A model generated the notes under the pieces. It did no database searches and was not told the origin of the DNA. It saw nothing but the letters and a program-made list of their open reading frames with translations. A stretch of 64,000 nt of DNA from positions 1 to 64,000 of the forward strand of contig CANXME010002159.1 of assembly GCA_948144175.1 (NCBI GenBank), given 5' to 3'. This DNA is from Closterium sp. NIES-65 (Eukaryota; Streptophyta; Zygnematophyceae; Desmidiales; Closteriaceae). Made by a program: the position numbers and the translations under genes. Within the stretch, counting starts at the first letter, position 1, and the number at the start of each line of letters is the position of its first letter. Shown here piece by piece: positions 51,078 through 62,471 of this stretch.

Positions 51078-53350
51078 AACCTACACGCTCTCCCACGCGC
51101 TCTCTCACGCGCACTCTCTCGCACACTCTCACGCGCACTCTCATGCGCACTCTCACGCGCGCTCTCACGCGCTCTCTCACGCGCACTCTCGCGAGCACTC
51201 TCACGCGCACTCTCACGCGCTCTCTCACACGCTCCCCACGCGTCTCTCACGCGCTCTCTCACACGCTGTCTCACGCGCTCTCACGCGCACTCTAACGCGC
51301 TCTCTCACTCGCTCTCTCACGGCGCGCTTTCACAAGCTCTCTCACACCCACTCACGGGCTCTCTCACGCGCTCTCTAACGCGCTCTCTCATGCGCTGTCT
51401 CACGCGCTCCCTCATGCGCTTTCTCACGCGCTCTCTCACACACCCTCTCACACGCACTCTCACGCGCACTCACGCACACTATCACACGCTCTCTCACGCG
51501 CTCACTCACGCGCGCTCTCACGCGCACACTCACGCGCTCTCTCACGCGCACTCTACGCGTGCACTCTCACATGCGCACTCTCACACGCACTCTCACGCGC
51601 ACTCTCACGCGCTCCCTCACCTGCCCTCTCACGCGGCCTCTCACACGCTCTCTCACGTGCACATGCACTCTCACGCGCTCTCTCACGCGCACTCACGCAC
51701 ACTCTCACGCGCTCTCACACTCTCTACACGTGCGCACTCTTACACGCTCTCTTACACGCACTCTCACGCACACCAAGGTTCAAAAATACGGTAATCTTAA
51801 ATTACGGTCCGTTTTTTACGGTAAATTTTCAAAAAATACGGCCGTTTTTTTGTTAGAGAACTCTTATCACCAAGAAAAAAAAGGCAAAAACAAGGTCGAA
51901 TACATTTTCGATCATGCTTACGCATGCACACAAGCAAAGAGGGGATCGTCCTCTTCATCCTGGTGGTTTTTCCCATCAATTTGGTCCCATATTGTGGCTG
52001 ATTTTTTCTTTAGACGAAAATCACCTTTTGGAACCGTTTTTTACCGTTTTTTACGGCCGTTTTTTACGGTACCGTTTTTTACGGCAAATTTTCAAAAATA
52101 CGGTCGTTTTTTTTAACCTTGACGCACACATTCACGCGCACTCTCACGCGCTCTCTCACGCGCTCACTCACGCGTGCTCTCACGCGCACACTCATGCGCT
52201 CTCTCACGCGCACTCTACGCGTGCACTCTCACATGCGCATTCTCACGCGCACTCTCACGCGCACTCTCACGTGCACTCTCACGTGCACTCTCACTCGCAC
52301 CCTCACGCGCTCTCTCACATGCGCACTCTCACGCGCACTCTCACGCGCACTTTCACGCGCTCTCTCACATGCCCTCACACGCGGCCTCTCACACGCACTC
52401 TCACGCGCACCCTTACGCACACTCTCACGCCCTCTCCCACGCGCTCTTTAACGCGCACTCTCACGCGCACTCTCACGCACGCGCTCCCTCACACTCTCCC
52501 TCACACGTCTCTCACGCGCACTCTCACGCGCTCTCTCATGCGCTACGCGCTCTCTCACGTGCTCTCTCACCTGCCCTCTCACGTGGCCTCGTACGTGGCC
52601 TCTCATGCGCACTCTCACGCGCTCTCTCACGCGCACACGCACTCTCACGCGCTCTGTCATGCGCTCTCATGCGCACTCTCACGCGCTCTCTCACGCGCAC
52701 ACGCACTCTCACGCGCTCCCTCACGCGCTCTCTCACGCGCACTCTCACGCGCTCTCTCACGCGCACTCTCACGCGCACTCTCACGCGCACTCTCACGCGC
52801 GCTCTCTCACGTGCACACGCACTCTCACGCGCACTCTTACGCGCTCTCTCACGCGCTCTCTCACGCGCTCTCTCACGCGCACTCTCAGGCGCACTCTCAC
52901 AAGCTCCGTCACGCGCTCTCTCACGCGCGCTCTCGCGCGCACTCTCACGCGCTCTCTCACGTGCGCTCTCTCATGCGCACTCTCATGCCCTCCCTCACGC
53001 GCTCCCTCACGCGCTCTCTCACGCGCCCCCTCACGTGCGCACTCTCACGCGCACTCTCACGCTCTCTCTCACGCGCACTCTCACGCGCGCACTCTCACGC
53101 GCACTCTCACGCGCTCTATCACGCGCTCTCTCACGCGCACACGCACTCTCACGCGCTCTATCACGCGCTCTATCACGCGCTCTCTCAAGCGCACGCGCAC
53201 TCTCACGCGCTCTATCACGCGCACTCTCACGCGCTCTATCACGCGCACTCTCACGCGCTCTATCACGCGCAATCTCACGCACAATCTCGCGCGCGCACTC
53301 TTAGGCGCTCTCTCACGCTCTCCCTCACGCAATCTCTCACGCTCTCCCTC
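51078..53350. repeat. 12-bp minisatellite, (CACGCGCACTCT)n
   Basis: About 1.9 kb of tandem CACGCGC plus ACTCT or TCTCT units (10-12 bp), divergent at the edges and split by a 348-bp transposon at 51774-52121. Since 12 is divisible by 3, several frames stay open for hundreds of codons (RALS/HALS/RTLT repeats). These are not genes. The alternation of purine and pyrimidine (CGCGCAC) could favour Z-DNA. Confidence 0.88.
51774..52121. mobile_element. hAT-like MITE in the minisatellite, TSD ACGCACAC
   Basis: A 348-bp insertion, CAAGGTTCAAAAA at the left end and TTTTTTTTAACCTTG at the right (inverted 7 bp plus an A/T run), flanked by ACGCACAC (51766-51773 and 52122-52129). The interior is AT-rich, unlike the array. 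A 43-bp direct repeat lies near both ends (51809-51851 and 52072-52114, CCGTTTTTTACGG then AAATTTTC), and CCGTTTTTTACGG-like subterminal repeats are frequent, as in hAT elements. No coding sequence. Confidence 0.8.
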
Positions 53351-53514
53351 GCGTTCCGTATCTCCCCTTAAAATGAAAGTGCAATGCAAGAGGAGACCAA
53401 TTGACACAGTAAATTTACGAGGAGAGCAGAAGATTTAGGAAATTTCAGCGGGGGGAGGGAGGATGAAAGGACCGGGACGCACCTGATAACCACGGTGCCT
53501 GAGCAAACAATCCG
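53351..53514. other. Spacer between minisatellites
   Basis: About 160 bases of ordinary complexity between the 12-bp array and the next repeats. I see no gene or site in it. Confidence 0.5.
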
Positions 53515-53600
53515 CGCTGGCGCACCAACCCGCGCTCGCGCACCAACCCGCACTCGCGCTCCAACCCGCGCTCGCGCTCCAATTCGCACTTGCGCTCCGG
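53515..53600. repeat. 18-bp repeat, about four copies
   Basis: Units CAACCCGCGCTCGCGCAC, CAACCCGCACTCGCGCTC, CAACCCGCGCTCGCGCTC and CAATTCGCACTTGCGCTC follow each other directly from about 53526. Confidence 0.75.
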
Positions 53601-53621
53601 GCACCTGTCGCCGGAGGCGAC

Positions 53622-54120
53622 AACAGGGAGGAGGGAGAGGCGACGGCGGGGAGGAGGGAGAGGCGACGGCGGGGAGGAGGGAGAGGCGACGGCGGGGAGG
53701 AGGGAGAGGCGACGGCGGGGAGGAGGGAGAGGCGACGGCGGGGAGGAGGGAGAGGCGACGGCGGGGAGGAGGGAGAGGCGACGGAGGGGAGGAGGGAGAG
53801 GCGACGGCGGGGAGGAGGGAGAGGCGGCGGCGGGGAGGAGGGAGAGGCGACGGCGGGGAGGAGGGAGAGGCGACGGCGGGGAGGAGGGAGATGCGACGGC
53901 GGGGAGGAGGGAGAGGCGACGGCGGGGAGGAGGGAGAGGGGATGGCGGGGTGGGATGGAGAGTGGATGGCGGGGTGGGAGGGAGAAGCGATGGAAAGGTG
54001 GGAGGGAGAGGCGATGACGAGGTGGGTGGGAGGGAGGCAATGACAAGGTGGGCGGGAGGGTGCGGCAACAGGTGGTGGGGGAGGAGAAGCGACGACAAGG
54101 TGGGAGTGCCAAACAAGAAA
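53622..54120. repeat. 23-bp minisatellite, GGCGACGGCGGGGAGGAGGGAGA
   Basis: About 13 near-perfect 23-bp units to about 53940, then degenerate G-rich variants (GATGGCGGGGTGGGA-like, GTGGGAGGGAG) to about 54120. Strand-specific G-richness with GGGG/GGAGG runs makes G-quadruplexes possible. Pro/Ser-rich and Arg/Gly-rich frames on both strands are repeat artefacts. Confidence 0.85.
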
Positions 54121-54624
54121 CTGCACTAACCGAACTGGGGAGGGGGGAGGACGCATGAAACACAACACGAAAAAGACGATGGGGCAAAACGAAAACACTT
54201 CACAGAATTTTCACACTTTCCAGAAAGACCAAGCGTGAAAACTTTGTATATTGAAACCCGAAAACGATGGGGCAATCCGAAAGCCAGAACAGAACTTGGG
54301 CACTTGGAAACTTAAACCAAAACCAAAACGCTGGTGCCACGTGAAAACACACGCATGATCACATGAAATTTGTGTGACTTGGAAAACAACTCATTTTGAA
54401 CCAAAACATTTTTCCACACTTTTGCTAGAGCAAGAACCTGATGGTTCAATGTTACAATATATCACATTGAAGATATCAATCTTAGTTGTTCACATTAATT
54501 AATACACAAAATCAATGTTTTGAGATTTCACCCATTTCACAATGAGACGAATAGTAACGTTATTCCATAATCAATAACTGATGAGCTTGTAATATTTCTT
54601 AATATATGTTTTGTAATATATGAA
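54121..54624. other. AT-rich unassigned sequence
   Basis: The AT content rises across this stretch. A small imperfect duplication (GACGATGGGGCAAAACGAAA and AACGATGGGGCAATCCGAAA) lies at about 54175-54285. No gene, TIR or RNA recognised. Confidence 0.5.
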
Positions 54625-54972
54625 TGTAACGTCTACGCAACCCTTCCGACGTTAAGGCCAGGGTCTCATGTAAAACTTTGGGCAACAACTGCAAAGCTGT
54701 AATGAATATGCAATTCATTACTGTAGAGGCTGCTCCTAGTGAGAACAGCCCGAGCACTTCGCATCAGGATGGCTCGTCCTACACTTTCGCACCGAGCCAA
54801 TTCCGAGTCGCCCCGCACCAATCGCGACATTTCCGAGCCACGCACATCTAGAGGTTCTCGCCTAGCTAGTTTTCGCCCTATATATTCTCGCTTTCTTCAT
54901 TGTTTCGTCATTCTGTAATCACGTCTTCTTTATGAAGTCTTCCGCGCACTCTGTCTAGTAAAACTCATAACA
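54625..54972 (+). repeat. 5' LTR of element K (left edge uncertain)
   Basis: The right end is fixed by the PBS: ...AAAACTCATAACA, two bases before TGGTATCAGAGC. The left end is a guess at TGTAACGTCTACGC (54625). CCCTATATATTCTCGC at about 54879-54894 is a good TATA box with ~80 bp to the end, fitting U3-R-U5 order. The second LTR is not in the window. Confidence 0.6.
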
Positions 54973-54974
54973 CT

Positions 54975-54986
54975 TGGTATCAGAGC
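54975..54986 (+). other. Primer-binding site of element K
   Basis: TGGTATCAGAGC, a perfect Met-tRNA complement, two bases after the putative LTR end. Confidence 0.85.
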
Positions 54987-55351
54987 TACTTTCCTAGCTT
55001 CCCCGTTTTTAAGAGTGTAATACCCCTCGAGGGGGGGACAGGGAAGGATGCCGTGGTGACAGGAGCAGCGCAAGAGCCGGCCAGGAGAACGGGTAGTTGC
55101 TCCTAGCGGCCATGAATTTCAAGGCGCTCCTGCGGCACCGACGGATCCTTGCCCTCGACGGTCGAGATGGACCGTGGCCTCCCTCCCCCCGGGTGGCGGA
55201 CAGCTTTTGCTGTCGTCGCATTTATGGCGTAAGTTAGTTGCATGGCATTTTCGTCAATTTCCGAGTTAACACTGTGTGGCAGCTGACGTCGAAGGAAGCG
55301 TCGTCACTGCACGCCTGAGATTGACGGGTGGCGTCGGCACGTGGTCGACAA
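54987..55351 (+). other. K: interior upstream of I
   Basis: GC-rich sequence without recognisable gag. A short frame from ATG 55112 (MNFKALLRHRRILALDGRDG, 41 codons) precedes GGCGTAAGT, which looks like a splice donor; support is weak. Near the end, GGCGTCGGCACGTGGTCG (55331-55348) recurs to the right of I at about 62649, so both flanks belong to one repeat-containing region. Ends with GACAA, the TSD of I. Confidence 0.5.
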
Positions 55352-55483
55352 TGAGAAAGTACGAACGAGAAGTGGAATGACTATGAACGAAGTGAGTACA
55401 AATAGGAAACCCTAATTGGGTTGTACCCCCTATGGGATACCCCACTATAGCCTACAGAAACAAGTAAGCTATAAGTTCTGACA
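55352..55483 (-). repeat. 3' LTR of element I
   Basis: 132 bp, minus strand TGTCAGAACTTATAGC...CGTACTTTCTCA. The adjoining 55484-55494 (CACCCCCATAG) is the minus-strand polypurine tract. 55484-55680 is the 3' untranslated region, similar to H. Confidence 0.95.
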
Positions 55484-55680
55484 CACCCCCATAGGCAAAG
55501 TGGGGGAGAACAAGGGGTCACAAGACCGGTCAAGCAAAGCAAAGCAAAGCTCAGGGTGGATCACAAAGTCACCACGCATTCCGAGCACAAGTTCAAAGGC
55601 CACAAGGCCAGTTCACATGCAAGATCATATATAGAGATATACAAGAGCAAGAGTATATATATGCGAAAGTACAAGCAAGG

Positions 55681-58600
55681 TCAAGAGGAGAGCAAGTGAG
55701 GCAAGACAGGCACAAGACCCAACTGCGTGCAGCAACGCTGATGATCACAAGGCGCAAGTGCCTTGGTGAAGACATCAGCAGTGTTGGCCTCAGAGGCCAC
55801 GTACGCAAGTCGCAGCTGTCCACGCTGCTGTAGCTCACGAGCAAGAAAGTAGCGAAGAGCAATGTGCTTCGTTCTGTGCTCCAGTCGCTGCTCTCGACAC
55901 AAGGCCAGCATGGCCTTGTTGTCTACGTACAGGACTGGAGGAGAACGAGGCTGCTCTCCAAGGTCGGTCAGCAGGTAGGTGAGCCAGCGTAACTCCTGTG
56001 CAGCCATAGCCCCAGCGTAGATCTCAGCCTCACAACTGGAGCCGAGAACAGAAGACGAGCGGGTAGCCCGCCACGAGACAGAGCCGGAACCAAGGCTGAA
56101 GGTGTAACCCTGTGACGACCGCTGCGTAGCCTGGTCGTCAGCCCAAGAAGCGTCTGCGTGCCCAGTGAGGACCACTGGACTGCGCCCTCCAAGCACTAGC
56201 CCCATGCCCGACGTACTGCACAAGTAGCGCAACACCCTCTTCGCTGCAGCCATGTGCTCTGGTCGGTGTCTCCCAGGAGCAACAAAGCGTGCGAGAATGC
56301 TAAGAGGGTATGCGAGGTCAGGTCGTGTGCAGGTCATCAGGTACATGAGGCAGCCAACAAGCTCTGCAAACGGGCCACTCGACTCTACGGACTCATCCGA
56401 AGGCAGAGCTGAGAGCGAGTGGCGAGTAGGCAGAGGAGTGGCCTGAGGCGAGGAGTACGTGAAGCCGAAGCGCTGAAGGACCTGCTGCACCATGTGTGAC
56501 TGAGTCAGGGTAATGGTGCGGCGTGCTCTGTCCCGGGTGATCTGCAAGCCAAGGTAGCTGCGCAGTTCACCCAGGTCAGTGCACGTGTGTCTCTTCTGCA
56601 GCTCGGACTTCACGTAGGCGAGTCCAGCAGTGTCAGCTGTGGCAAAGACCAAGTCGTCGACGTACACGAGGATGTAGAACGGCGGCAGAGAGGTGTCGGT
56701 GCGCAGAAACAGCGACGGGTCGGCAGTGGAAGGAGCAAACCCAAGTGCCGCGAGCGTAGTCCTCAGTGTGTCGTGCCACTCACGTGGCGCCTGGCGGAGA
56801 CCGTAGACTGGACGCCGGAGACTCCACTGGGTACCAGGAGGGAAAGACCCAGTGAAGCCAGGTGGGCGACGCAGCCAGATCTCCTCGTGCAGGCTGCCCT
56901 GCAAGAAAGCTGTGCTGAAGTCGAGAGAGTGCAGCTCGTAGTCACGGTGAGCAGCAACGTGTAGCAGAACCCGAAGAGTGGTCATCTTCGGGGTGGGGGA
57001 GAAGGTCTGAAAGTAGTCAACCCCCTGCCGCTGACTGAAGCCACGAGCCACGTAACGCGCCTTGAAGACAGGCGGAGAACCCGGCGGCCGCTTCACCCTG
57101 AAAATCCACATGCCACTGACGATGTTTGCCCCAGGAGGGGGAACAGCGTCAACATAGGTGCCTGTGGACTTCCAGGAAGCCATCTCTGCATCCATAGCTG
57201 CCTGCCACTGAGAGGAGTAGGGACCCTCTATCGCCTCCGCGTAAGAGCGCGGAGTCGGGATGTCTGGTGCATCCGGGTCTCCCTCAGGGGCTAGCAGTAC
57301 AGACGCGAGACGAGGTGAAGCGGCGGCCAGACACTGGAACTCCTCCTGCCTGTCCTCAAGGACGTCCGTGCCAAGGGCACACTCACCCCCGACGGACGGA
57401 GGACAGGCGGTCTCAGACTCAGTGACAAGACGAGCAGCGTAGTCTAGACGACAGCGCGCAGCAAAGTCGACAAGCTCAGTGACAAGGGCAGACGCAGCAG
57501 ACGACTCGAAGGAGGGGTCAGTGACAGCAGTAGCCAGGAGACGCGTGACAGTAGGACTGGCAGCACGAAGAGCGTCCGACTCCGGGTCGGCAAGAGCAGG
57601 AAGAGAGGAAGCAGGAGGAGAAGGCAAAGGGGCACGCAGAGGAGCAGTGGACGGACGCAGTGACATCCGGTGCGTGCCAGGGACAGGAGGAGGACGCTGA
57701 CGCGACCCGCGACCACTAGCGCGCTCAGTACGAACAGGCGACACAGGACGAGACGCAGGCTCACGACGCTCAGTAAGACCTCCAGTCGGACCAGCGTAGG
57801 GAGAAGGAGCAGGCAAAGGGGAGGCAGGCTGTAGCTGTGGCTGTGACCGGACAGGCTGCGGACCCTCTAAGGGAGGAGGAGGAGGTGTAAGACCAAGAAC
57901 CTGCTGCAGGAGCGGAACGAAGTACGGTCGGGGCCGCGCGGCGACGCTAGAAACAGCAGGAACAGCACCAGCAGCCCCGGCAGGAGCACCCACTCCAGCA
58001 GCACCTCCAGCAGCACCACCAGAAGCTCCAGAACCTCCAGCCGCAGCACCAGGAGCACTGTCAGTCGGGCCGCCAACGGCAGGCTCAGCGCCAACACCCT
58101 CAGCAGGACCAGCTCCAGGAGAACTCTCAGACTCAGCAGCTCCAGCACCCACAGTACGAGCACCGGCGGGGCGCGCAGCAGCAGTGCCCTCTGCAGCCGA
58201 AGAACCACCAGCACCAGCAGCACGCCTCCAGCGCCCGGCAAACCACTCACGCAGCTCCTGTGGGGAGAGTGGCTCCCGGCGAGACGAAGCACCCCCAGGC
58301 ACAGCACCCCCGGGCTCAGCACCCCTAGACACAGCACCTCCAGGCACGGCACCCCCAGGCACAGCACCCCCAGGCTCAGCACCCCCAGGCTCAGCACCCC
58401 CAGACTCGGCACCTCCAGGCTCAGCACCCCCAGACTCCGCACCCCCAGGCTCAGCTCCCGCAGCAGCACCAGAGTCACCAGTGACCTCGACAGGCTCGAC
58501 CGCGTCTACCTGGGACACACCTGAAGGGGCAGGACCCTGAGGGGGGAGGGGGACTACCGGGGGGGGACCTGGTACCAAGAAGAGCGGGGGTGGGGGGAGG

Positions 58601-60466
58601 GACGGAGTGCGGTAGGGGAAGAGGCGGTAGTAGGGCACCGACTCGTCGAACATGACGTCCTGGGAGGACAGAACACGTCGAGAGGTGGGGTGGTAAAACT
58701 GCCACCCAGGGGCGTCGGGGGGGAACCCCAGGAAGACGCAGGGAGAAGCACGAGGGGACAGCTTGTCCGCAGACAGGTCGCGAACAAACGCCCGAGATCC
58801 CCAGACCCGGAACGCCGACGCATCGCCAACCTTCCCCGTCCACAGCAGGGCTGGGGAGGTCTCCGGTCGAGAGACCCTGGGGTGGAGGTTGATCTGGTGC
58901 GCAGCGTACCTGACCGCAAACGGCCACAGAAAATGGGGAGCAGCCGCATGCATCATGGACGTACGAGCGACGTCCATGACCATGCCAATGCGGCGCTCAG
59001 CAATCCCATTTTGCTGCGGTGAGTCCGGAAGCGTGAAGGTCTGACGGATGCCTCGCACACGACAGTAGGCACTCAGGAGGCCGGAGGAGAACTCTCCACC
59101 TCTGTCCGAGTGCAGACGCAAAACAGGGAAGTCAGAGCCAAAGCTCCTCCGAAGCTGGAGACGAGCTGCGCGGATCCAGTCGATCAGCACCTCAGTGACC
59201 TCACCCTTGCTGCGCAAGGGGAAGACTGTGGTGTAACGCGAGTAGTCGTCAACCACCAGCAGGAAGTAGCGCTCCTGACCCTGTCCACGGACGCGGGCTG
59301 GGCCCCACACGTCCATGTGAAGCGTCTGCAACGGGGCCTCTGTGGGAGGAAACTGGGAGGAGTGAGGGGCAGCACGCTGACGCCCCTCGACACAGGGGAC
59401 ACAGGTGGGGCCAGGGCCCGGAGGAAGGGGAGGGAGAGACCGGGGAAGACCAGACACAAGGACTCGCGAGGCCATGCCTCTGAGCCGAAGCAGGGAGGGG
59501 TGGCCAAGGCGGTGGTGCCAGAGGAGGGTCTCGTGAGACAGACGACGACACGAGCAGGGGGCAGACTCAGGACCAGACCTGGACGCTGCAGCAAACACCT
59601 GACCAGACGAAGGGACCCTACCAGACTCAGCACCTGGAGGAGAAGCAGTGGTCAGTGTGTACAGGCTCGACCCTGGCCGACGTGTAAACGTAGCCAGGTG
59701 GCGACCTGTATCCTCCTCCGTGCAGTGGGTCACCCGCTGACGGGCAGGGGTGAACTGGTGGACACCCGCATCCTGGAGGTCAGCACCACTCACCAAGTTC
59801 GTCGAGAACGAGGGGAGGTAGAGACCAGTCAGGGTGCCAGAGGGGGCCGCCGGACACGGGAGGACAGTGGAGAAGCGAGCCAGGACCGGCCCCCCAGAGG
59901 GGTCAGCCAGGGACACTGCAACCGGCCGACTCAGCGGCGTGAGAGTGGTGCGGTCCCTAAAGAAGGAGTGAGACGCTCCAGAGTCAAGGGTGAAGGTGTG
60001 AGAGGCCGAAGCCGACACAGTACCTGAGAGGGCAGACTCACCAGCACCTGAGAGCACAGACGCACTGGCACCTAGAGCAGCAGCCTCACTAGTACCTGAC
60101 GCGGCAGTACCAATGCCCGGGTCGGGCGGGAAACACCGGTAACAGTCATCCTCATCACTACCAGTCACAGCATACATAGCAGAGAGAATAGCATCAAAGT
60201 CAAGATCATAAATAGCTACTCCAGCCCTAGACAGCTCTCCCCAGCGGGGGATCTCAGCGGCCTCCGGAAACTGCTGACGCCAGGCGTCGGTCAGGCGGCC
60301 AAAGCAGCGACGGGCTGTGTGGGCACCTCCACACCTCTCCCCCGCACGGTCACCGGTGCGAAGAACGTAGGGGCAGGGACCAAGAGCACCACCGCGCTGA
60401 CGCTGCAAGTACCACTCACGGAGCTGCTGAGGGCCGGGGACGGTGCGAGAGCGCTGCTGCTGCTGC

Positions 60467-60504
<38 letters not shown>

Positions 60505-61578
60505 CTGACCACCCCCAGAGCTGCTCCGCTGGGACGAGCCACTCCGACCCCCGCCTCCACCACCACCCCCGCCTCCACCGCCACCCCCGTCTCCACCGCC
60601 ACCTCCCCCACCAGGATCGTCGCTCCCACCGCTCCCACCGCCTCCTCCGCTACCACCTCCGCCGCCACCTCCGCCTCCACCGCCGCCACTAGTACCTCCA
60701 CTCCCGCCACCACCTCCACCGCCACCCCCACTCCCCCCGCCACCCCCACCTCCTCCGCCACTGCCTCCTCTAGATCCACCCGCTCCCTTGCCCCCCTTGC
60801 CCTTGCCAGAGCGGCGTCTGCCGCTGGGGGCAGACGCCGCACCGACCGACTCAAAACCAGCGAGGTCGGCCGTAGCAGCAGAGGCGACAGAGGGCAGCAG
60901 GGGGGAAGGAGAACACCCCTCAAAGATGGGGGTGCGAGGGTCACCCCTAGAGGCCCCTACAGCGACTATACTCTTCTCAGCCGCTAGCAGGGACTCCTCA
61001 AGGAGGTCGACAGTGAGGGTGGTGGGACAGACAGAGAGAAACTGGTCCCTAACGACACGAAGGGACTCAGGAAGACGGGTGACGAGAAAGTAGAGAGTGA
61101 TATACATGGGAGGAGGGTTTGCGGCGCGGAACTCAGCAGGAAGGGCAGCGCGGTAGCGAGCGTCACTAGCGCGGAGGTGGGTAACGAGGTCAGCGACAGT
61201 GGGAAAGGAAGCGAGGTCAGGGAAGAGAAACGGTAGCATGAGGCGGCTAAGGGTAGCGGAGGAAGGGGAGGAGTAGCGTGCAACTACAGCGTCGTACAAG
61301 GCCTGAGCGGTCTTGCACTGACTAAAGTGGGCACGCTCAGAGGAAGGGAGGTGGCGACGCACAGCAAGACGTGCAGCAGCATCGCGGGTCGCCCACTTGG
61401 AGCGAACGGCAGAGTCAGCATCAGCAGGCGGGGCAGGGACAGCTCCAGAGACAAAGTCAAAGAGAGAGACCTCATCTATCGCATCACACAGTAAGTACAG
61501 CTGCAGGTCTTCAATCCAGACGGCAAAGTCAATGGCCCTCCCCTCAGCGTCAAAAGTAAGAACATTGGGGGTGGCCAT
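55681..61578 (-). CDS. I: intact Copia gag-pol polyprotein
   Basis: 1965 residues from ATG 61578 (MATPNVLTFDAEGR; same strong GCTGCCATGG context as H). Domain order and all key motifs are those of H: gag core, Gly-Ser tract, poly-Gln, PQQLREWYLQRQRG, C-x13-C-x3-H-x4-C (CPYVLRTGDRAGERC, GGAHTARRC), LDSGAS protease, HHRLGH/CVPC, integrase D-D-E, (GGAEP)n linker, SPQELREWFAGRW, RT with YVDD and RNase H with GHADASW. It differs from H by few substitutions (for example DSGASHSFF for DSGASRSFF, FAGRW for FARRW). It has fewer GGAEP repeats and small changes in the Gly and Gln tracts, which explain the 27-residue difference. Confidence 0.96.
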
Positions 61579-62459
61579 GGCAGCAGCTGAAAGTCTCAAC
61601 GGGCTGGAAGAGTCGGGTAGGTCAGCAGCAGAGGAACACAGCTCAGGGACAGCAGCACGGCTCCTCAGGTGGCTCGCGTGGCTCAGGCGGCTCGGGCGGC
61701 TCGGGCGGCTCGGGCGGCTCGGGCGGCTCGGGCGGCTCGGGCGTCTCGCGCGGCTCGGGTGGCGTAGGGGCTCACGGGCGGCGCGGGCTGCTGGGGCTGC
61801 TCACGTGCAGCACGGCGGGCTGCAGCAGGGCCGGTGGTGGGCTGTAGCAGGGCCGGTGGCGGGCTGTAGCAGGGCCGGCGGCGGGCTGTAGCAGGGGCCG
61901 GTGGCGGCTGTAGCAGGGCCGGTGGTGGGCTGTAGCAGGGCCGGTGGCGGGCTGTAGCAGGGGCCGGTGGCGGCTGTAGCAGGGCCGGTGGCGGGCTGTA
62001 GCAGGGCCGGCGGCGGGCTGTAGTAGGGGCCGGTGGCGGCTGTAGCAGGGCCGGTGGCGGGCTGTAGCAGGGGCCGGTGCGGGCTGTAGTGGGGCCGACG
62101 AGGGGCCGAAGTGGGGCCTAGGCGGGCCGGCGGGCTGTAGGCGGGGCCGACGCGGCGGGCTGTAGCAGGGGCCGGTGGCGGGCCTAAGCGGGGCCAGCGC
62201 GGGGCCGACAGGGCGTAGGTGGGGCCGACGCGAGGGGCCTAAGCAGGGGCCGACGAGGGGCCTAAGCGGGGCCGACGAGGGGCCTAAGCGGGGCCGACGA
62301 GGGGCCTAAGCGGGGCCGACGAGGGGCCTAAGCGGGGGCCGACGAGGGGCCTAAGCGGGAGCACGACGGGAGGGGCGACTCGGAGGGTCGCTAAAAAAAA
62401 ATTGCGCGCCTCGGGGCGCGCTTCGGTGGGCCCTAGGAACAGGCCCTAGGAAGGGACCT
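61579..62459 (-). repeat. I: 5' leader with minisatellites
   Basis: From gag outward: a GGGCGGCTC 9-mer block (61685-61760; the same word as GAGCCGCCC in H), a GGCCGGTGGCGGGCTGTAGCA ~24-bp block (about 61820-62090), and a GACGAGGGGCCTAAGCGGGGC ~22-bp block (about 62220-62350). The last two differ from H. Then comes the conserved hairpin GCGCGCC/GGCGCGC with T9 (about 62393-62427) and GGTGGGCCCTAGG before the PBS. Confidence 0.8.
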
Positions 62460-62471
62460 GCTCTGATTCCA
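62460..62471 (-). other. Primer-binding site of element I (TGGAATCAGAGC)
   Basis: Minus strand TGGAATCAGAGC next to the LTR, the same one-base variant of the Met-tRNA site as in H. Confidence 0.85.

Noticed and set aside
52000..52121. Hairpins with T-runs in the AT island as transcription terminators
   Set aside because: They are subterminal repeats of the hAT-like element in a eukaryotic context.
50960..53350. Regularly spaced repeats considered as a CRISPR array
   Set aside because: The units are directly adjacent without unique spacers, and the sequence is eukaryotic.
51914..53371. 485-codon and 376-codon frames of HALS/RALS repeats
   Set aside because: They are the 12-bp minisatellite read in different frames. 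One of them starts inside the hAT-like insertion.
53368..54198. Pro/Ser-rich frames of 223-276 codons
   Set aside because: Products of the 23-bp minisatellite. All three minus-strand frames are open, as expected for a repeat lacking stops.
55225..55240. GTAAGT as a splice donor of a host gene
   Set aside because: The upstream frame is only 41 codons without recognisable similarity, and no convincing acceptor or second exon was found.
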